DNA of 64,000 nucleotides, taken from contig CAYLUZ010000006.1 in assembly GCA_964387025.1 (NCBI GenBank), forward strand, positions 248,001 through 312,000, read 5' to 3'. How positions within the stretch are numbered: the stretch's first letter is position 1; every line of letters begins with the position of its first letter. Position numbers and translations under genes: made by a program. Positions 42,612 through 51,948 of the stretch are shown here, in pieces. The notes beneath the pieces were generated by a model that worked only from the letters and a program-made list of their open reading frames with translations, did not search any database and was not told the origin of the DNA. This DNA comes from PNON01 sp964387025 (GTDB lineage Bacteria; Chloroflexota; Anaerolineae; Anaerolineales; Anaerolineaceae).

Positions 42612-43586
42612 ATGCCAGCCATCTCTGCAAGCTTTCCCGGCAAGGTAATCCTTTTTGGTGAACATGCTGTGGTATATGACAGTCACGCGATTGCCATTCC
42701 CGTCAACCAGGTACATTCCCGCGCTGTAATTACCCCGGCAATCGGATCTATTCCAAATTATGTCGATATAATCGCTCCGGATATAAACCTGCATCAAGAT
42801 CTCAAATCGCTGGATGACGATAACCCGCTTGCATTTGCCATACGCACTACCTTGCGAAAGTTGGATGTATCCAAATATCCTGCCTTTAACATTCGGATCA
42901 CATCAGATATTCCTATCGCGTCAGGAATGGGTTCGGGAGCATCAATTTCCTGTTCCATTGCCAAAGCCGTTTCTACTTTCCTCGGAAAACCATTTACAAC
43001 TCTGGAAATATCCGAAGTCGCGTTTGAGGTGGAAAAGCTTCACCATGGCACACCATCCGGTGTTGATAATACTGTTATTGCATTCAATCAACCAATTGTG
43101 TTCAAACGCGGTGAAAGTCCTGTTAAGTTGCAAACCGGGGTAAAACTTCATTTCGTTATCGCCGATTCAGGAATTAAATCATTAACTTCTCAAGTTGTTA
43201 GCGCTGTGCGATCGAATTGGGAAAAGGATAAGGCTCACATTAACACTTTGTTTCAAGCGATCGATCAGGTTGTTTTGAATGCACTGGTAGCTTTCAAATC
43301 AGGAGACATTCACAAAATCGGCAACCTTATGAAGGAAAACCAGAGATTATTACAACAAGTGGGTGTATCCAATCCCGCCCTCGAAAAACTCATTTCTGAG
43401 GCGATCAATAACGGGGCGTACGGTGCCAAACTCTCTGGAGCCGGTATGGGGGGAAACATAATTGCCCTTGTTCCGGATGATCAAATTGGAAACATCCAAA
43501 CGAGTTTACTTCAAGCAGGCGCAGTACTTATTATTCAGTCAACTCTCGAAATGGAAAATTTAAACAGGCAAGGTTCTAATGGCTGA
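42612..43586 (+). CDS. mvk: Mevalonate kinase
   Basis: This 324-aa GHMP kinase phosphorylates mevalonate to 5-phosphomevalonate. It has SFPGKVILFGEHAVVY at the start (K11), the glycine-rich PIASGMGSGASISCS loop (101-114), the catalytic Asp in TPSGVDN and GAKLSGAGMGG near the C-terminus. The start ATG 42612 lies one base past the ubiA-like stop; the longer open frame upstream is not credible because it lies inside ubiA and lacks similarity. No Shine-Dalgarno is present, so translational coupling is likely. It overlaps the isopentenyl phosphate kinase gene by 8 bp. Confidence 0.92.
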   Translation: MPAISASFPGKVILFGEHAVVYDSHAIAIPVNQVHSRAVITPAIGSIPNYVDIIAPDINLHQDLKSLDDDNPLAFAIRTTLRKLDVSKYPAFNIRITSDIPIASGMGSGASISCSIAKAVSTFLGKPFTTLEISEVAFEVEKLHHGTPSGVDNTVIAFNQPIVFKRGESPVKLQTGVKLHFVIADSGIKSLTSQVVSAVRSNWEKDKAHINTLFQAIDQVVLNALVAFKSGDIHKIGNLMKENQRLLQQVGVSNPALEKLISEAINNGAYGAKLSGAGMGGNIIALVPDDQIGNIQTSLLQAGAVLIIQSTLEMENLNRQGSNG

Positions 43587-44391
43587 ATCGGTAATCTATT
43601 TGAAACTTGGCGGTTCCCTGATCACAGATAAAAACCAGCCATATGTTGTTGAACAATCTACACTAGATAGAATTTCCTCTGAGATCTGCCGCTTTTTGTG
43701 TGAATATCCTAACAGAAAACTGATCATTGGGCATGGATCCGGCTCATTTGGTCATACAAGTGCGACCAAATACCGCACTCTTCATGGAGTGAATACAAGG
43801 GAAGAATGGATCGGTTTTCAGAAGGTTTGTGACGATGCTCGTTCATTAAACCAATTGGTGATGAAATCTCTTCAAGCTGCTAATGTTCCAGCAATTTCCT
43901 TTCCTCCATCCACCCAGGTAACCTCATCAAATCGTAGTATCCAAACATGGGATATTTCAACGATTCAAACAGCACTTGAGCATCACCTTATACCAGTCAT
44001 CTTTGGTGACACAGTTTTTGATGCAATTATCGGCGGTACCATACTTTCAACCGAAGAGTTATTTATTTACCTCGCCCGGCAAATAGAACCTTCCCGCATA
44101 CTCCTTGCGGGTGTTGAAGATGGTGTTTGGGAAAATTTCCCTTCCCGTGAAAAACTTATCGAAAAAATAACACCGACAAATTACCATTCCATAAAAGCAC
44201 AAATAATGGGATCGGTTTCCACCGATGTCACCGGAGGAATGACCACCAAGATCGAGAAGATGTTAACCCTGGTGCATGCGTATCCGGAATTGAAAGTTCA
44301 AGTTTTTTCAGGTACCAAAATTAGTTCCATTTATTCTGCATTATCTGGAAATATTCTTGGTACATTGATCAGTAATAGTTTGAAAGGATAA
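43579..44391 (+). CDS. ipk: Isopentenyl phosphate kinase
   Basis: This 270-aa amino-acid-kinase-fold protein has KLGGSLITDK (K9) and IIGHGSGSFGH. The last residue, H59, matches the catalytic histidine that separates IPK from glutamate and aspartate kinases. It phosphorylates isopentenyl phosphate to isopentenyl diphosphate, the last step of the archaeal-type mevalonate route, also demonstrated in Roseiflexus (Chloroflexota). Other motifs are VIFGDTVFD and DVTGGMTTKI. ATG 43579 lies inside the end of the mevalonate kinase gene and follows AAGG. The required phosphomevalonate decarboxylase is not in this window. Confidence 0.93.
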   Translation: MAESVIYLKLGGSLITDKNQPYVVEQSTLDRISSEICRFLCEYPNRKLIIGHGSGSFGHTSATKYRTLHGVNTREEWIGFQKVCDDARSLNQLVMKSLQAANVPAISFPPSTQVTSSNRSIQTWDISTIQTALEHHLIPVIFGDTVFDAIIGGTILSTEELFIYLARQIEPSRILLAGVEDGVWENFPSREKLIEKITPTNYHSIKAQIMGSVSTDVTGGMTTKIEKMLTLVHAYPELKVQVFSGTKISSIYSALSGNILGTLISNSLKG

Positions 44392-44395
44392 TCTG

Positions 44396-45550
44396 ATGAT
44401 CAAAGACAGAAAATCTTTGGAGGATTCTGAAACTGAATATCTGGCGCCTTACGCAATTCACAGTAAGAACTCCAAGGGGAGAAAATACCCGGAAGATGAA
44501 CCAGCTTATCGAACGTGCTTCCAACGGGATCGTGATCGGATCATCCACACAACTGCATTTCGCCGATTGGAATATAAAACCCAGGTTTTCATCAACTCGG
44601 AGGGGGATTATTACAGAACCCGGTTGACCCATGAATTGGAAGTAACCCAGATTGGTCGAACGATAGCACGTGCTCTTGGAGGAAACGAAGATCTAGTGGA
44701 GGCAATTTGTTTGGCTCATGACCTTGGCCATCCTCCGTTCGGTCATAGCGGTGAAGTGGTATTATCGCGTTTAATGAAGAATTGCTGTGGTGGATTCGAT
44801 CATAATAAACATTCTCTGCGGATTGTGACAGAATTAGAAACCCGGTATCTGGAATTTCCCGGATTGAATCTTTCCTGGGAAGTTCTCGAAGGAATGGTGA
44901 AACATGAGACAGAATACGATATTTCTGACGCTGCCGAGTATGACTCCACACTTAGAGGTCACCTAGAGGCACAGATTACCAATGTGGCGGATGAGCTTGC
45001 TTACACTGCCCATGACCTAGATGATGGCTTGCGTTCCGGTATGATCACAGTATCCATGCTGGCGGGAATGCCAATTTGGGAGATCTTGCTCGAAAGTATC
45101 CAATGGAAAGGGACTCAGCTGGATGAGATCACGCGCCACAGAGTGATCCGCAAACTCATTGGAATGGAAGTAACTGACATTGTTGATACAACCGACAACA
45201 ACCTAAGGCATAACTCCGTTCAGTCCGTGTTAGAATTACAAAAGTTAGCCTTCAATGTAGTCAGTTTCAGCGAAGATATGCGCCGCAGGAATCGGGAGTT
45301 GAAAGACTTCTTGTATAAAAACCTTTATCGTCATTACCGGGTTGTAAGAATGGCGGTTAAGGCAGAACGGATCATTACAGAACTTTTTAATAGTTACATA
45401 TCTGAACCCACCATCTTACCTTTTCACGTCCAGTCGATTATCCCGGAACGTGGTCTTGAGAGGACTGTGTGTGACTACCTGGCCGGAATGACCGACAGGT
45501 ATGCAATTGATGAATATCAAAAATTGTTTGACCCAACATTACTACCATAA
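44396..45550 (+). CDS. dgt: Deoxyguanosinetriphosphate triphosphohydrolase-like protein
   Basis: This 384-aa HD-domain protein hydrolyses dNTPs to nucleoside plus triphosphate. It has the RDRDRIIHTTAFRRLEYKTQVF segment in two parts, the RLTHELEV histidine, LAHDLGHPPFGHSGE (HD pair) and YTAHDLDDGL. The size fits the short dGTPase type 2 subfamily. Start ATG 44396 follows AAAGGA and is 4 bp after the IPK stop; greA follows 18 bp later. Its role in the isoprenoid neighbourhood is probably only positional. Confidence 0.92.
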   Translation: MIKDRKSLEDSETEYLAPYAIHSKNSKGRKYPEDEPAYRTCFQRDRDRIIHTTAFRRLEYKTQVFINSEGDYYRTRLTHELEVTQIGRTIARALGGNEDLVEAICLAHDLGHPPFGHSGEVVLSRLMKNCCGGFDHNKHSLRIVTELETRYLEFPGLNLSWEVLEGMVKHETEYDISDAAEYDSTLRGHLEAQITNVADELAYTAHDLDDGLRSGMITVSMLAGMPIWEILLESIQWKGTQLDEITRHRVIRKLIGMEVTDIVDTTDNNLRHNSVQSVLELQKLAFNVVSFSEDMRRRNRELKDFLYKNLYRHYRVVRMAVKAERIITELFNSYISEPTILPFHVQSIIPERGLERTVCDYLAGMTDRYAIDEYQKLFDPTLLP

Positions 45551-45568
45551 TGTGAACCTGGAGAAAAT

Positions 45569-46039
45569 ATGTCAGATGTGTCTTATTTAACCCCTGAAGG
45601 ATTGGAAAAAATCCAAAACGAATTAGCCCATTTAAAAGGTCCTGAGAGGGATGCGATTTCTCAACGATTAAGGTCTGCAATTCAAATGGGGGATCTTTCT
45701 GAAAACGCGGACTACATCAAAGCAAAAGAAGATCAAGGATTTCTTGAAGGACGTATCAAAGAGCTTGAATATACGCTTAAGAATGTCACAATTATCGATA
45801 AGGCAAACATTGATACCAGTAAAGTCAATATCGGTTCAACCATTACGGTTCAAGAAGGCGATTTTGAGACGGAAACCTGGTTCCTGGTAGGACCCAAAGA
45901 AGCCAGTCCACGGGCGGGAAAAATATCTTATGAATCACCAATTGGTAAAGCTCTCATCGGGCGATCTGTTGGTGATAATGTGAACGTGATACTGCCTAAT
46001 GGCAACAGTATTTCGCTGAAGATCCTAAAAATCGAATGA
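45569..46039 (+). CDS. greA: Transcription elongation factor GreA
   Basis: This 156-aa protein has an N-terminal coiled coil with the acidic tip (LRSAIQMGDLSENADYIKAK) and a C-terminal FKBP-like domain with SPIGKALIGRSVGDNV. It rescues backtracked RNA polymerase by stimulating cleavage of the nascent RNA. Length is standard. CTGGAG precedes ATG 45569. It is the last gene of the five-gene rightward run and ends at a strong terminator. Confidence 0.97.
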   Translation: MSDVSYLTPEGLEKIQNELAHLKGPERDAISQRLRSAIQMGDLSENADYIKAKEDQGFLEGRIKELEYTLKNVTIIDKANIDTSKVNIGSTITVQEGDFETETWFLVGPKEASPRAGKISYESPIGKALIGRSVGDNVNVILPNGNSISLKILKIE

Positions 46040-46055
46040 TAATTCAAGATTAACA

Positions 46056-46088
46056 AAAAACGATCCCAAATAAAATGGGATCGTTTTT
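46056..46088. terminator. Bidirectional intrinsic terminator
   Basis: The 13-bp stem AAAAACGATCCCA (46056-46068) / TGGGATCGTTTTT (46076-46088) has T tracts in both directions. It serves greA on the plus strand and the convergent membrane-protein gene on the minus strand. Confidence 0.9.
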
Positions 46089-46106
46089 GTTTTTAATTGC
46101 TTTTCG

Positions 46107-47228
46107 TTATGCTTTTCCTTTTGGCCACACTGCCAGTTCCAGAGTCAATCGATCGAAGTAACTGTTTGGAGGCAATGGACCTTGCCCGTAATTCATATCT
46201 ACGATTCTGGCTTCCAATTGGAGAGTTGCTGTTTCGAGTAAAATACGCTTACCAGGTTCAGCCAGGATCGGTTCGCCCTTGGACATCAATCTCTGTTGGG
46301 AGGCTGGATCCGAGAATGTGTGCTCTCCCATTAGAACCTTGGTTACGGTTTGAATATCATTCTTATCGAACAACCAAACTTCAAAAGCAGCTACCTTCTT
46401 TGGATCGCCAACGCCAATCGTATCAGAAATTCCTACTCCGCACTCCCCTAAGAACTCACCCATCGGGTTATCGATACTGAATGAGTCGTCGTATTGCTCG
46501 TCCCCCTGCATATACGTTGTCATGAACTGCGAAACGGGAGATTCACCGGGGTTTCGGAAGAATTCAGCGCCTTTGGTAGCCGAACTTTCACCTGAAAAAC
46601 CCGAATCAGCGCCTTCGCTGGCAGCATCCTGTTTTACCCTGCGGCCGGGAAATTTTCCTTTCTTCAGGAAAATGTAAACTACTATAAATCCCAGTACCAA
46701 GGTAAGTACACAGAATAATCCCAAAGCTACTGGCAGAATTCCAGTAAACCCGGTTTTCTTGGGAGTTTCTGTAACCGTCGGAAGAATTGTTTCCCCACCA
46801 GAGCCAGGTGTTATTGCGGTATCTTCAGTGGTAGTAGCAGCTGCAGGTTCCTCAACAGCTGGTTTCTCAACCGCAGGTGCCCCAGTGGATATGGACACAT
46901 TGACCACCCTGGCAAATGCTGCCAGGTCAGCAGAGTTGATGTTTTTTGCGTCAATTTGGATCTCAGAGAAAAGCTTATCTGCATCTTTTCCAAGACTTTC
47001 CCATCTGGTCTTTGCAAGGACAACATCTTTATTTACAGCATAAGAGTCTACAGTCATGCGCAAGTAATCAGCTTTTATGTCCTGACGCAGGTAAGCTGGT
47101 GTAGCATCCTTCCATTGGACAGGCAGAAGCCACCAACCTAATACGATCAAACCGAATAATATGCCTGCCAAACCTGCGATCACATTCCAAGCCCAAGGTT
47201 TCTTAAGAAAGTCTTTTATCGTATTCAT
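46107..47228 (-). CDS. Uncharacterised two-helix membrane protein
   Basis: I do not recognise a named family for this 373-aa protein. It has a transmembrane helix at about 14-36, then a predicted extracytoplasmic helical segment (40-110). A Pro/Thr/Glu-rich linker (115-160) and a second helix (about 163-188) follow. The C-terminal cytoplasmic domain of about 185 residues contains GECGVGISDTIGVGDPKKV and FEVWLFDKNDIQTVTKVLM. This layout suggests a periplasmic loop with a cytoplasmic sensory or structural domain. AGGAGT precedes ATG 47228. It lies 127 bp downstream of topA and may be transcribed separately. Confidence 0.7.
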   Translation of the reverse strand: MNTIKDFLKKPWAWNVIAGLAGILFGLIVLGWWLLPVQWKDATPAYLRQDIKADYLRMTVDSYAVNKDVVLAKTRWESLGKDADKLFSEIQIDAKNINSADLAAFARVVNVSISTGAPAVEKPAVEEPAAATTTEDTAITPGSGGETILPTVTETPKKTGFTGILPVALGLFCVLTLVLGFIVVYIFLKKGKFPGRRVKQDAASEGADSGFSGESSATKGAEFFRNPGESPVSQFMTTYMQGDEQYDDSFSIDNPMGEFLGECGVGISDTIGVGDPKKVAAFEVWLFDKNDIQTVTKVLMGEHTFSDPASQQRLMSKGEPILAEPGKRILLETATLQLEARIVDMNYGQGPLPPNSYFDRLTLELAVWPKGKA

Positions 47229-47355
47229 AATTTATTACTCCTGTCGATATTCAAAGAATTAGCTGCTTAACAATAATCAAAACAGCCTGGTAAACTCTAA
47301 TATGAAGTCCAACAGGAATGTTGCAACCTTTATGCCGTGTGGATTTGTTCTCTAC

Positions 47356-49719
47356 TTAATCTGAAGTATCTTCCAGGTTGCAAATTTCTTTACAAACAAT
47401 GCATTGAGCTTCTTTTTTATTGATCATTACCAATAACCCGTTTTCACAGCTGGAATTAGTACATGGTTTGGAAATTGGTTTTTTCCAACTCGTGAAATCA
47501 CATTTCGGGTAATTAGCACAACCATAAAAAACCCTTCCCTTGCGGGTCTTGCGTTCGATCAAGTCTCCACCATCTTTAGGGCAAATGACACCGATTTTTT
47601 GCAGGATGGCTTCAGTATAACGACAAGCGGGGAAGGTGCTGCAGCTAATAAATTTCCCAAAACGACCCCAACGGTATACTAACTCATTACCGCATGTTGG
47701 ACACAGACGACCGACCTTCTCCAATTCTGTTTTGGTCTCCGGCATCTCTGCTTTGGCTTTGATCACAAGTTCAGCAAATGGCAGGTAAAACTCTTTTATC
47801 ACATCTGCCCAGGCACGCTTCCCTTCAGAGACCTCATCCAGGTCTTCTTCCATATGCTTTGTAAAATCAACATCGATCAAATCGTCAAAATGTGCTACCA
47901 ACAGGTCATTTACGAGAAATCCCGTTTCAGTCGGAAATAATCGTTTTGCCTCACGGAAAACATAACCCCGCTCCTGGATGGTTGAGATGATGGGCGCATA
48001 TGTAGATGGCCGGCCAATACCATTTTCTTCCAAGATCTTTACCAGGCTGGCTTCAGTGAATCTCGGAGGCGGTTGGGTGAAATGTTGTTCTGCTATTGGC
48101 AAGTCAATCAGTTTTTGAATTGCGCCTTCCTTTAAGTCTGATGGTATCTTCATATTCTCATGAGGATCAGCTGTAATATCGTCTTCGAATGATTCTTCAT
48201 AAACCACGAGGAATCCCGGGAATTTTATAGTCGATCCTGCAGCCCGGAAAAGATATCCATGCAGAGGAGTTTTACCTTCGATATCGATAGAAACTGCATC
48301 ATAAACTGCACTTTCCATTTGGGAAGCAATAAACCGCTGCCAGATCAGCTGGTAAAGCTTAAACTGATCACTCTTCAGATATTGCTTTATTTTCTCTGGC
48401 TCTCGATATACCGAAGTCGGCCGGATGGTTTCATGTGCTTCCTGAGCGCCTAAGGATTTTGTTTTGTAATGGGGTACTACCGCTGGAAGAAAATCAGCGC
48501 CATGTTTTTGAGAAATATATTTTCTGGCTTCCTGTTGTGCTTGGTTCGAGACATTCATCGAATCAGTACGCATATATGTGATCAATCCGGTTGTACCGCC
48601 ATCACCTACATCGATCCCTTCATATAGCTGTTGAGCCAATGCCATGGTTCTGCGGGCAGTAAAACCCAGTCTGCGGGATGCCTCCTGCTGAAGAGTGCTG
48701 GTTGTATATGGTGGAGATGGTTTTTTCTTTCTCTCACTCTTTTTAATCTTACTTATGGTGTAGGCAGCTTTTTTAATATCTACAACAAGCGGGTCAACAC
48801 CCTCTTGATTCTTCAGTTGTGGTTCTTTACCATTGAGCTTAGCCAAATAGGCCCGGTAAATGTGCCGGCTGCCTTCCTGTTGGAAATCGGCATCAATTGT
48901 CCAATATTCAACCGGGACGAATGCCTCAATCTCTCGCTCACGATCAACGATCAGCCTTAGCGTCACAGATTGAACCCGACCTGCTGAGAGCCGTGACCGA
49001 ACCTTATCCCACAGTAATGGACTTAGATTGTAGCCTACCAGGCGATCGAGGATCCTGCGTGCTTGTTGGGCGTCGACCAGATCCATATTCACATCCCGTG
49101 GATGGGAAAAAGCTTCATGGATCGCGTCTTCGGTGATCTCGTGGAATACAACCCGTTTGGAGTGTTCTTGAGGAATTTCTGTCGCTTCAGCCAGATGCCA
49201 CGCGATAGCTTCGCCTTCACGGTCAGGGTCAGTAGCAAGGTAAATGGTATCTGCTTTTTTTACTAGTTCTTTAAGCTCTTTTACAACAGCCCTTTTTTCA
49301 TTAGGAACCCGATATTTCGGTGTGAAATTATTAGCGACATCCACCGATAGCTCTGACCTCAACAGGTCACGAATATGTCCAACCGATGCCCGGACTGTAT
49401 ATCCCTTACCCAGGAATCGTCCAACTGTTTTAGCTTTTGCCGGAGATTCTACAATAACTAATTTACCATTACGTTTGGGTTCTGTCACGATACTCTTGTG
49501 TTTCGGTTTGGATGCTTTTTTCTTGTGTTTTATACCAGGTTGATGCCTTTTTTCTGGAATAGGTAGTAACGCGTGAGCCTCTGTCCTACCCAGTCTATAT
49601 AACTTTGTTGAACAGACTCCACAAATACCTGTTGTCGCCGGTGAACCATTCGCATTAAAAATGGCAGTTGCATCTTGGATTTCCCTCTTGGTTTTGCATT
49701 TAAAGCAATAAGCTTCCAA
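47356..49719 (-). CDS. topA: DNA topoisomerase I with N-terminal DUF5679 zinc domain
   Basis: This 787-aa type IA topoisomerase relaxes negative supercoils. Residues 1-47 form an extra CxxC...CxxC module (C5, C8, C33, C36) resembling DUF5679, joined by a Lys-rich linker. TOPRIM starts at residue 86 with KLVIVESPAKAKTVG and later has DPDREGEAIAWH. The catalytic tyrosine is in GLITYMRTDSMNVS. Three C-terminal zinc-finger-like Cys4 segments begin CPTCGNEL, CPKDGGDL and CTNSSCENG. The start is TTG 49719 with AGGAGA upstream, overlapping the manC stop. It is the last gene of the ffh-to-topA operon. Confidence 0.95.
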   Translation of the reverse strand: MEAYCFKCKTKREIQDATAIFNANGSPATTGICGVCSTKLYRLGRTEAHALLPIPEKRHQPGIKHKKKASKPKHKSIVTEPKRNGKLVIVESPAKAKTVGRFLGKGYTVRASVGHIRDLLRSELSVDVANNFTPKYRVPNEKRAVVKELKELVKKADTIYLATDPDREGEAIAWHLAEATEIPQEHSKRVVFHEITEDAIHEAFSHPRDVNMDLVDAQQARRILDRLVGYNLSPLLWDKVRSRLSAGRVQSVTLRLIVDREREIEAFVPVEYWTIDADFQQEGSRHIYRAYLAKLNGKEPQLKNQEGVDPLVVDIKKAAYTISKIKKSERKKKPSPPYTTSTLQQEASRRLGFTARRTMALAQQLYEGIDVGDGGTTGLITYMRTDSMNVSNQAQQEARKYISQKHGADFLPAVVPHYKTKSLGAQEAHETIRPTSVYREPEKIKQYLKSDQFKLYQLIWQRFIASQMESAVYDAVSIDIEGKTPLHGYLFRAAGSTIKFPGFLVVYEESFEDDITADPHENMKIPSDLKEGAIQKLIDLPIAEQHFTQPPPRFTEASLVKILEENGIGRPSTYAPIISTIQERGYVFREAKRLFPTETGFLVNDLLVAHFDDLIDVDFTKHMEEDLDEVSEGKRAWADVIKEFYLPFAELVIKAKAEMPETKTELEKVGRLCPTCGNELVYRWGRFGKFISCSTFPACRYTEAILQKIGVICPKDGGDLIERKTRKGRVFYGCANYPKCDFTSWKKPISKPCTNSSCENGLLVMINKKEAQCIVCKEICNLEDTSD

Positions 49720-49731
49720 AATTATTCTCTC

Positions 49732-50820
49732 CTAAAGGAATTCAACCTTACCGTTTGTTTTTAATCGTACCACTATCTCACGCACCTGCTGGACTTGTTC
49801 TTTTGTACATACCAATAATGCTTTTTCGGTATCGACAATGATTATATCCTTCAGGCCGATCGTTGCAACCAATTTCTGTGGATTTTCTTCTACAACCAGG
49901 GATCCTTCTGTTTCCTGCCAGATGACTTCCGTACCCATCCTAATATTTCCATCATCATCTTTCGTCATAAAATCAAAAAGAGACGACCAACTTCCCACAT
50001 CATTCCAGCCAAGATCAGTTGCTGGAATAACAAAGATATCCCTGGCTTTCTCCATGATGCCATAATCAATCGTCTCAGGTTTAATAAGTGACCAAATCTT
50101 GGATACTTGATTTATTGAATCATTACCCAACCACGAATTCCGAATTTCGTCCAAATGGTCATATAATTCCGGCATCAACGATTTCATTTCTGCGAGAATC
50201 TGACTGGTTTTCCAGATGAACATGCCTGAATTCCAAAGGTGTGTGCCACTTTTCACCAGAGTTTCTGCCAGTTTTTGATCCGGCTTTTCTTTGAATTTTT
50301 GAACTTGATGGATAGCACAATCCTGCTCCACCATAGCGATATCTCCAATTTCGATATATCCATAGCCTGTAGCAGCGTAGGTGGGTTTGATACCCAGCGT
50401 GAATAAACCACCCTTTGTTGCAGCTTTACAGCCTATATCGAGTAATCGAAGGAATTCACTATTATTGTCGATCAGGTGATCTGCGGTGAGAACGACCAAG
50501 ATCGCATCCGGGTCGCGTTTTTCGATTGTGATAGCCGCCAAACCAATGACTGAAGCTGTCCCTTTGGGCTGTGGCTCTATAATAAAATTATTAACAGGGA
50601 TTTCTGGCGCCAGGCTTTGCAGTTGACTTGCTTGATCCTGAATGGTGACTATATAAATATTGTCAGGCTGAAATAATCCTTTCAGGCGATTGATCGATTT
50701 CTCAAACATTGACTCATTTCCAGAAAGTTTTAACAGGTGCTTGGGATGATCCAGGCGTGATAAAGGCCACAATCTGGTTCCTCCACCACCCGCCATGATA
50801 ACTGCATATTTATTTGCCAT
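49732..50820 (-). CDS. manC: Mannose-1-phosphate guanylyltransferase
   Basis: This 362-aa nucleotidyltransferase makes GDP-mannose from mannose 1-phosphate and GTP. It has the MAGGGGTRLWPLSR signature, LTADHLI, KFKEKPD and WNSGMFIWK. The C-terminal phosphomannose isomerase domain of bifunctional ManC/AlgA is missing, so it is the short GMP form. I prefer ATG 50820 because the family N-terminus starts there; an in-frame ATG at 50853 lies deeper in dprA without an RBS. It overlaps dprA by 11 bp. GDP-mannose could feed the glycan cluster at 24-39 kb. Confidence 0.9.
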   Translation of the reverse strand: MANKYAVIMAGGGGTRLWPLSRLDHPKHLLKLSGNESMFEKSINRLKGLFQPDNIYIVTIQDQASQLQSLAPEIPVNNFIIEPQPKGTASVIGLAAITIEKRDPDAILVVLTADHLIDNNSEFLRLLDIGCKAATKGGLFTLGIKPTYAATGYGYIEIGDIAMVEQDCAIHQVQKFKEKPDQKLAETLVKSGTHLWNSGMFIWKTSQILAEMKSLMPELYDHLDEIRNSWLGNDSINQVSKIWSLIKPETIDYGIMEKARDIFVIPATDLGWNDVGSWSSLFDFMTKDDDGNIRMGTEVIWQETEGSLVVEENPQKLVATIGLKDIIIVDTEKALLVCTKEQVQQVREIVVRLKTNGKVEFL

Positions 50821-51934
50821 GCGCTTCACCGATCCGATAGTTTTCACTTTCATCGCGGATGGCCATGAAAGTCATCCCGCTGACCTGCTTAACCATACCC
50901 TTCAGTTCCATCATCGTCAATGCTGCGGAGACTTTTTCCACAGGAAAACCGGCTTTTGACTGAATCTCATCTATATATACCGGTTCAAGATTTAGGATTT
51001 CCATTAATTTTGTCTCAAGTTCATCCCCCGGGAGGAGCAAAGTAGTCTGTTTATAATGGTCCACCTTCCTCAAATTCAGGCTTTCCATGATATCTACCGG
51101 ATCAAGCAAAGGTTTTGCACCTTCACGGATCAATCTGTTCGTTCCCTTGCTTTGCGGGGCATATATTGGACCAGGAACAGCGAAGACTTCGCGTCCCTGC
51201 TCGGCTGCAAATGTGGCTGTGATCAAAGCCCCGCTGGTTTCACCGGCTTCGACAACAACCGTCGCCAATGATAATCCAGATATGATTCGATTTCGAGGAG
51301 GAAAATTCCCGTCTTCGGGTGGTGTGCCAGGGTGATAATCACTGATCACAGCACCATTTTCGATGATCTTCTCTGCAAGTTGTCTATGTTCTGGCGGATA
51401 GATCTGATCGATCCCTGAACCGAGGACTGCGATGGTCCTGCCATTATTCGCCAAAGTAGTCTGGTGCGCGACACCGTCCACACCTCGTGCCAATCCACTG
51501 ACTACCGTCAAGCCATTCCTTGCCAGATAAGTGGAAACCTGTTCTGTAACCTGCCGGCCATAAGAGGTCACTCGTCGCGTACCAACTATGGCAACCGCCC
51601 AACGGTCTTCCGGTTTGATCGAACCCCTTATATATATTACAGGCGGAGGTTGATCAATATTCATTAGTTTGTCAGGATAATCGGCATCCTCCCAGGTGAG
51701 GACTTTGATCTCCTTCTTCAGAATATCCTCATAAGTTTGAATGGGGTCTATTTTGCTGCGGGTTGTAAGAAAGACTTCTATGATTCGTTGGCTAAGTCCA
51801 GCGGAAAGTAATTCGCTTTCAGAAGCCTGCCAGGCGATATCAAGGTTGCCAAAATATTGGATCAGCGCCTGTAGCCGAACTGCGCCTATCCCCTTTACAA
51901 GGTTGAATCCTACCCAATATGCTTTTGGATCCAT
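50810..51934 (-). CDS. dprA: DNA processing protein DprA
   Basis: The 374-aa protein loads RecA on incoming single-stranded DNA during transformation. Residues about 10-70 resemble the helical SAM-like domain. The Rossmann core has GTRRVTSYGRQ, VVSGLARGVDGVAH, GSGIDQIYPPEH and SGALITATFAAEQGREVFAVPG. A C-terminal winged-helix domain (about 300-360) is present. It sits between rimM and manC in an operon of translation and DNA genes. Other competence genes are not in the window. Confidence 0.95.
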   Translation of the reverse strand: MDPKAYWVGFNLVKGIGAVRLQALIQYFGNLDIAWQASESELLSAGLSQRIIEVFLTTRSKIDPIQTYEDILKKEIKVLTWEDADYPDKLMNIDQPPPVIYIRGSIKPEDRWAVAIVGTRRVTSYGRQVTEQVSTYLARNGLTVVSGLARGVDGVAHQTTLANNGRTIAVLGSGIDQIYPPEHRQLAEKIIENGAVISDYHPGTPPEDGNFPPRNRIISGLSLATVVVEAGETSGALITATFAAEQGREVFAVPGPIYAPQSKGTNRLIREGAKPLLDPVDIMESLNLRKVDHYKQTTLLLPGDELETKLMEILNLEPVYIDEIQSKAGFPVEKVSAALTMMELKGMVKQVSGMTFMAIRDESENYRIGEAHGK

Positions 51935-51948
51935 TAGTTAATAATAAA

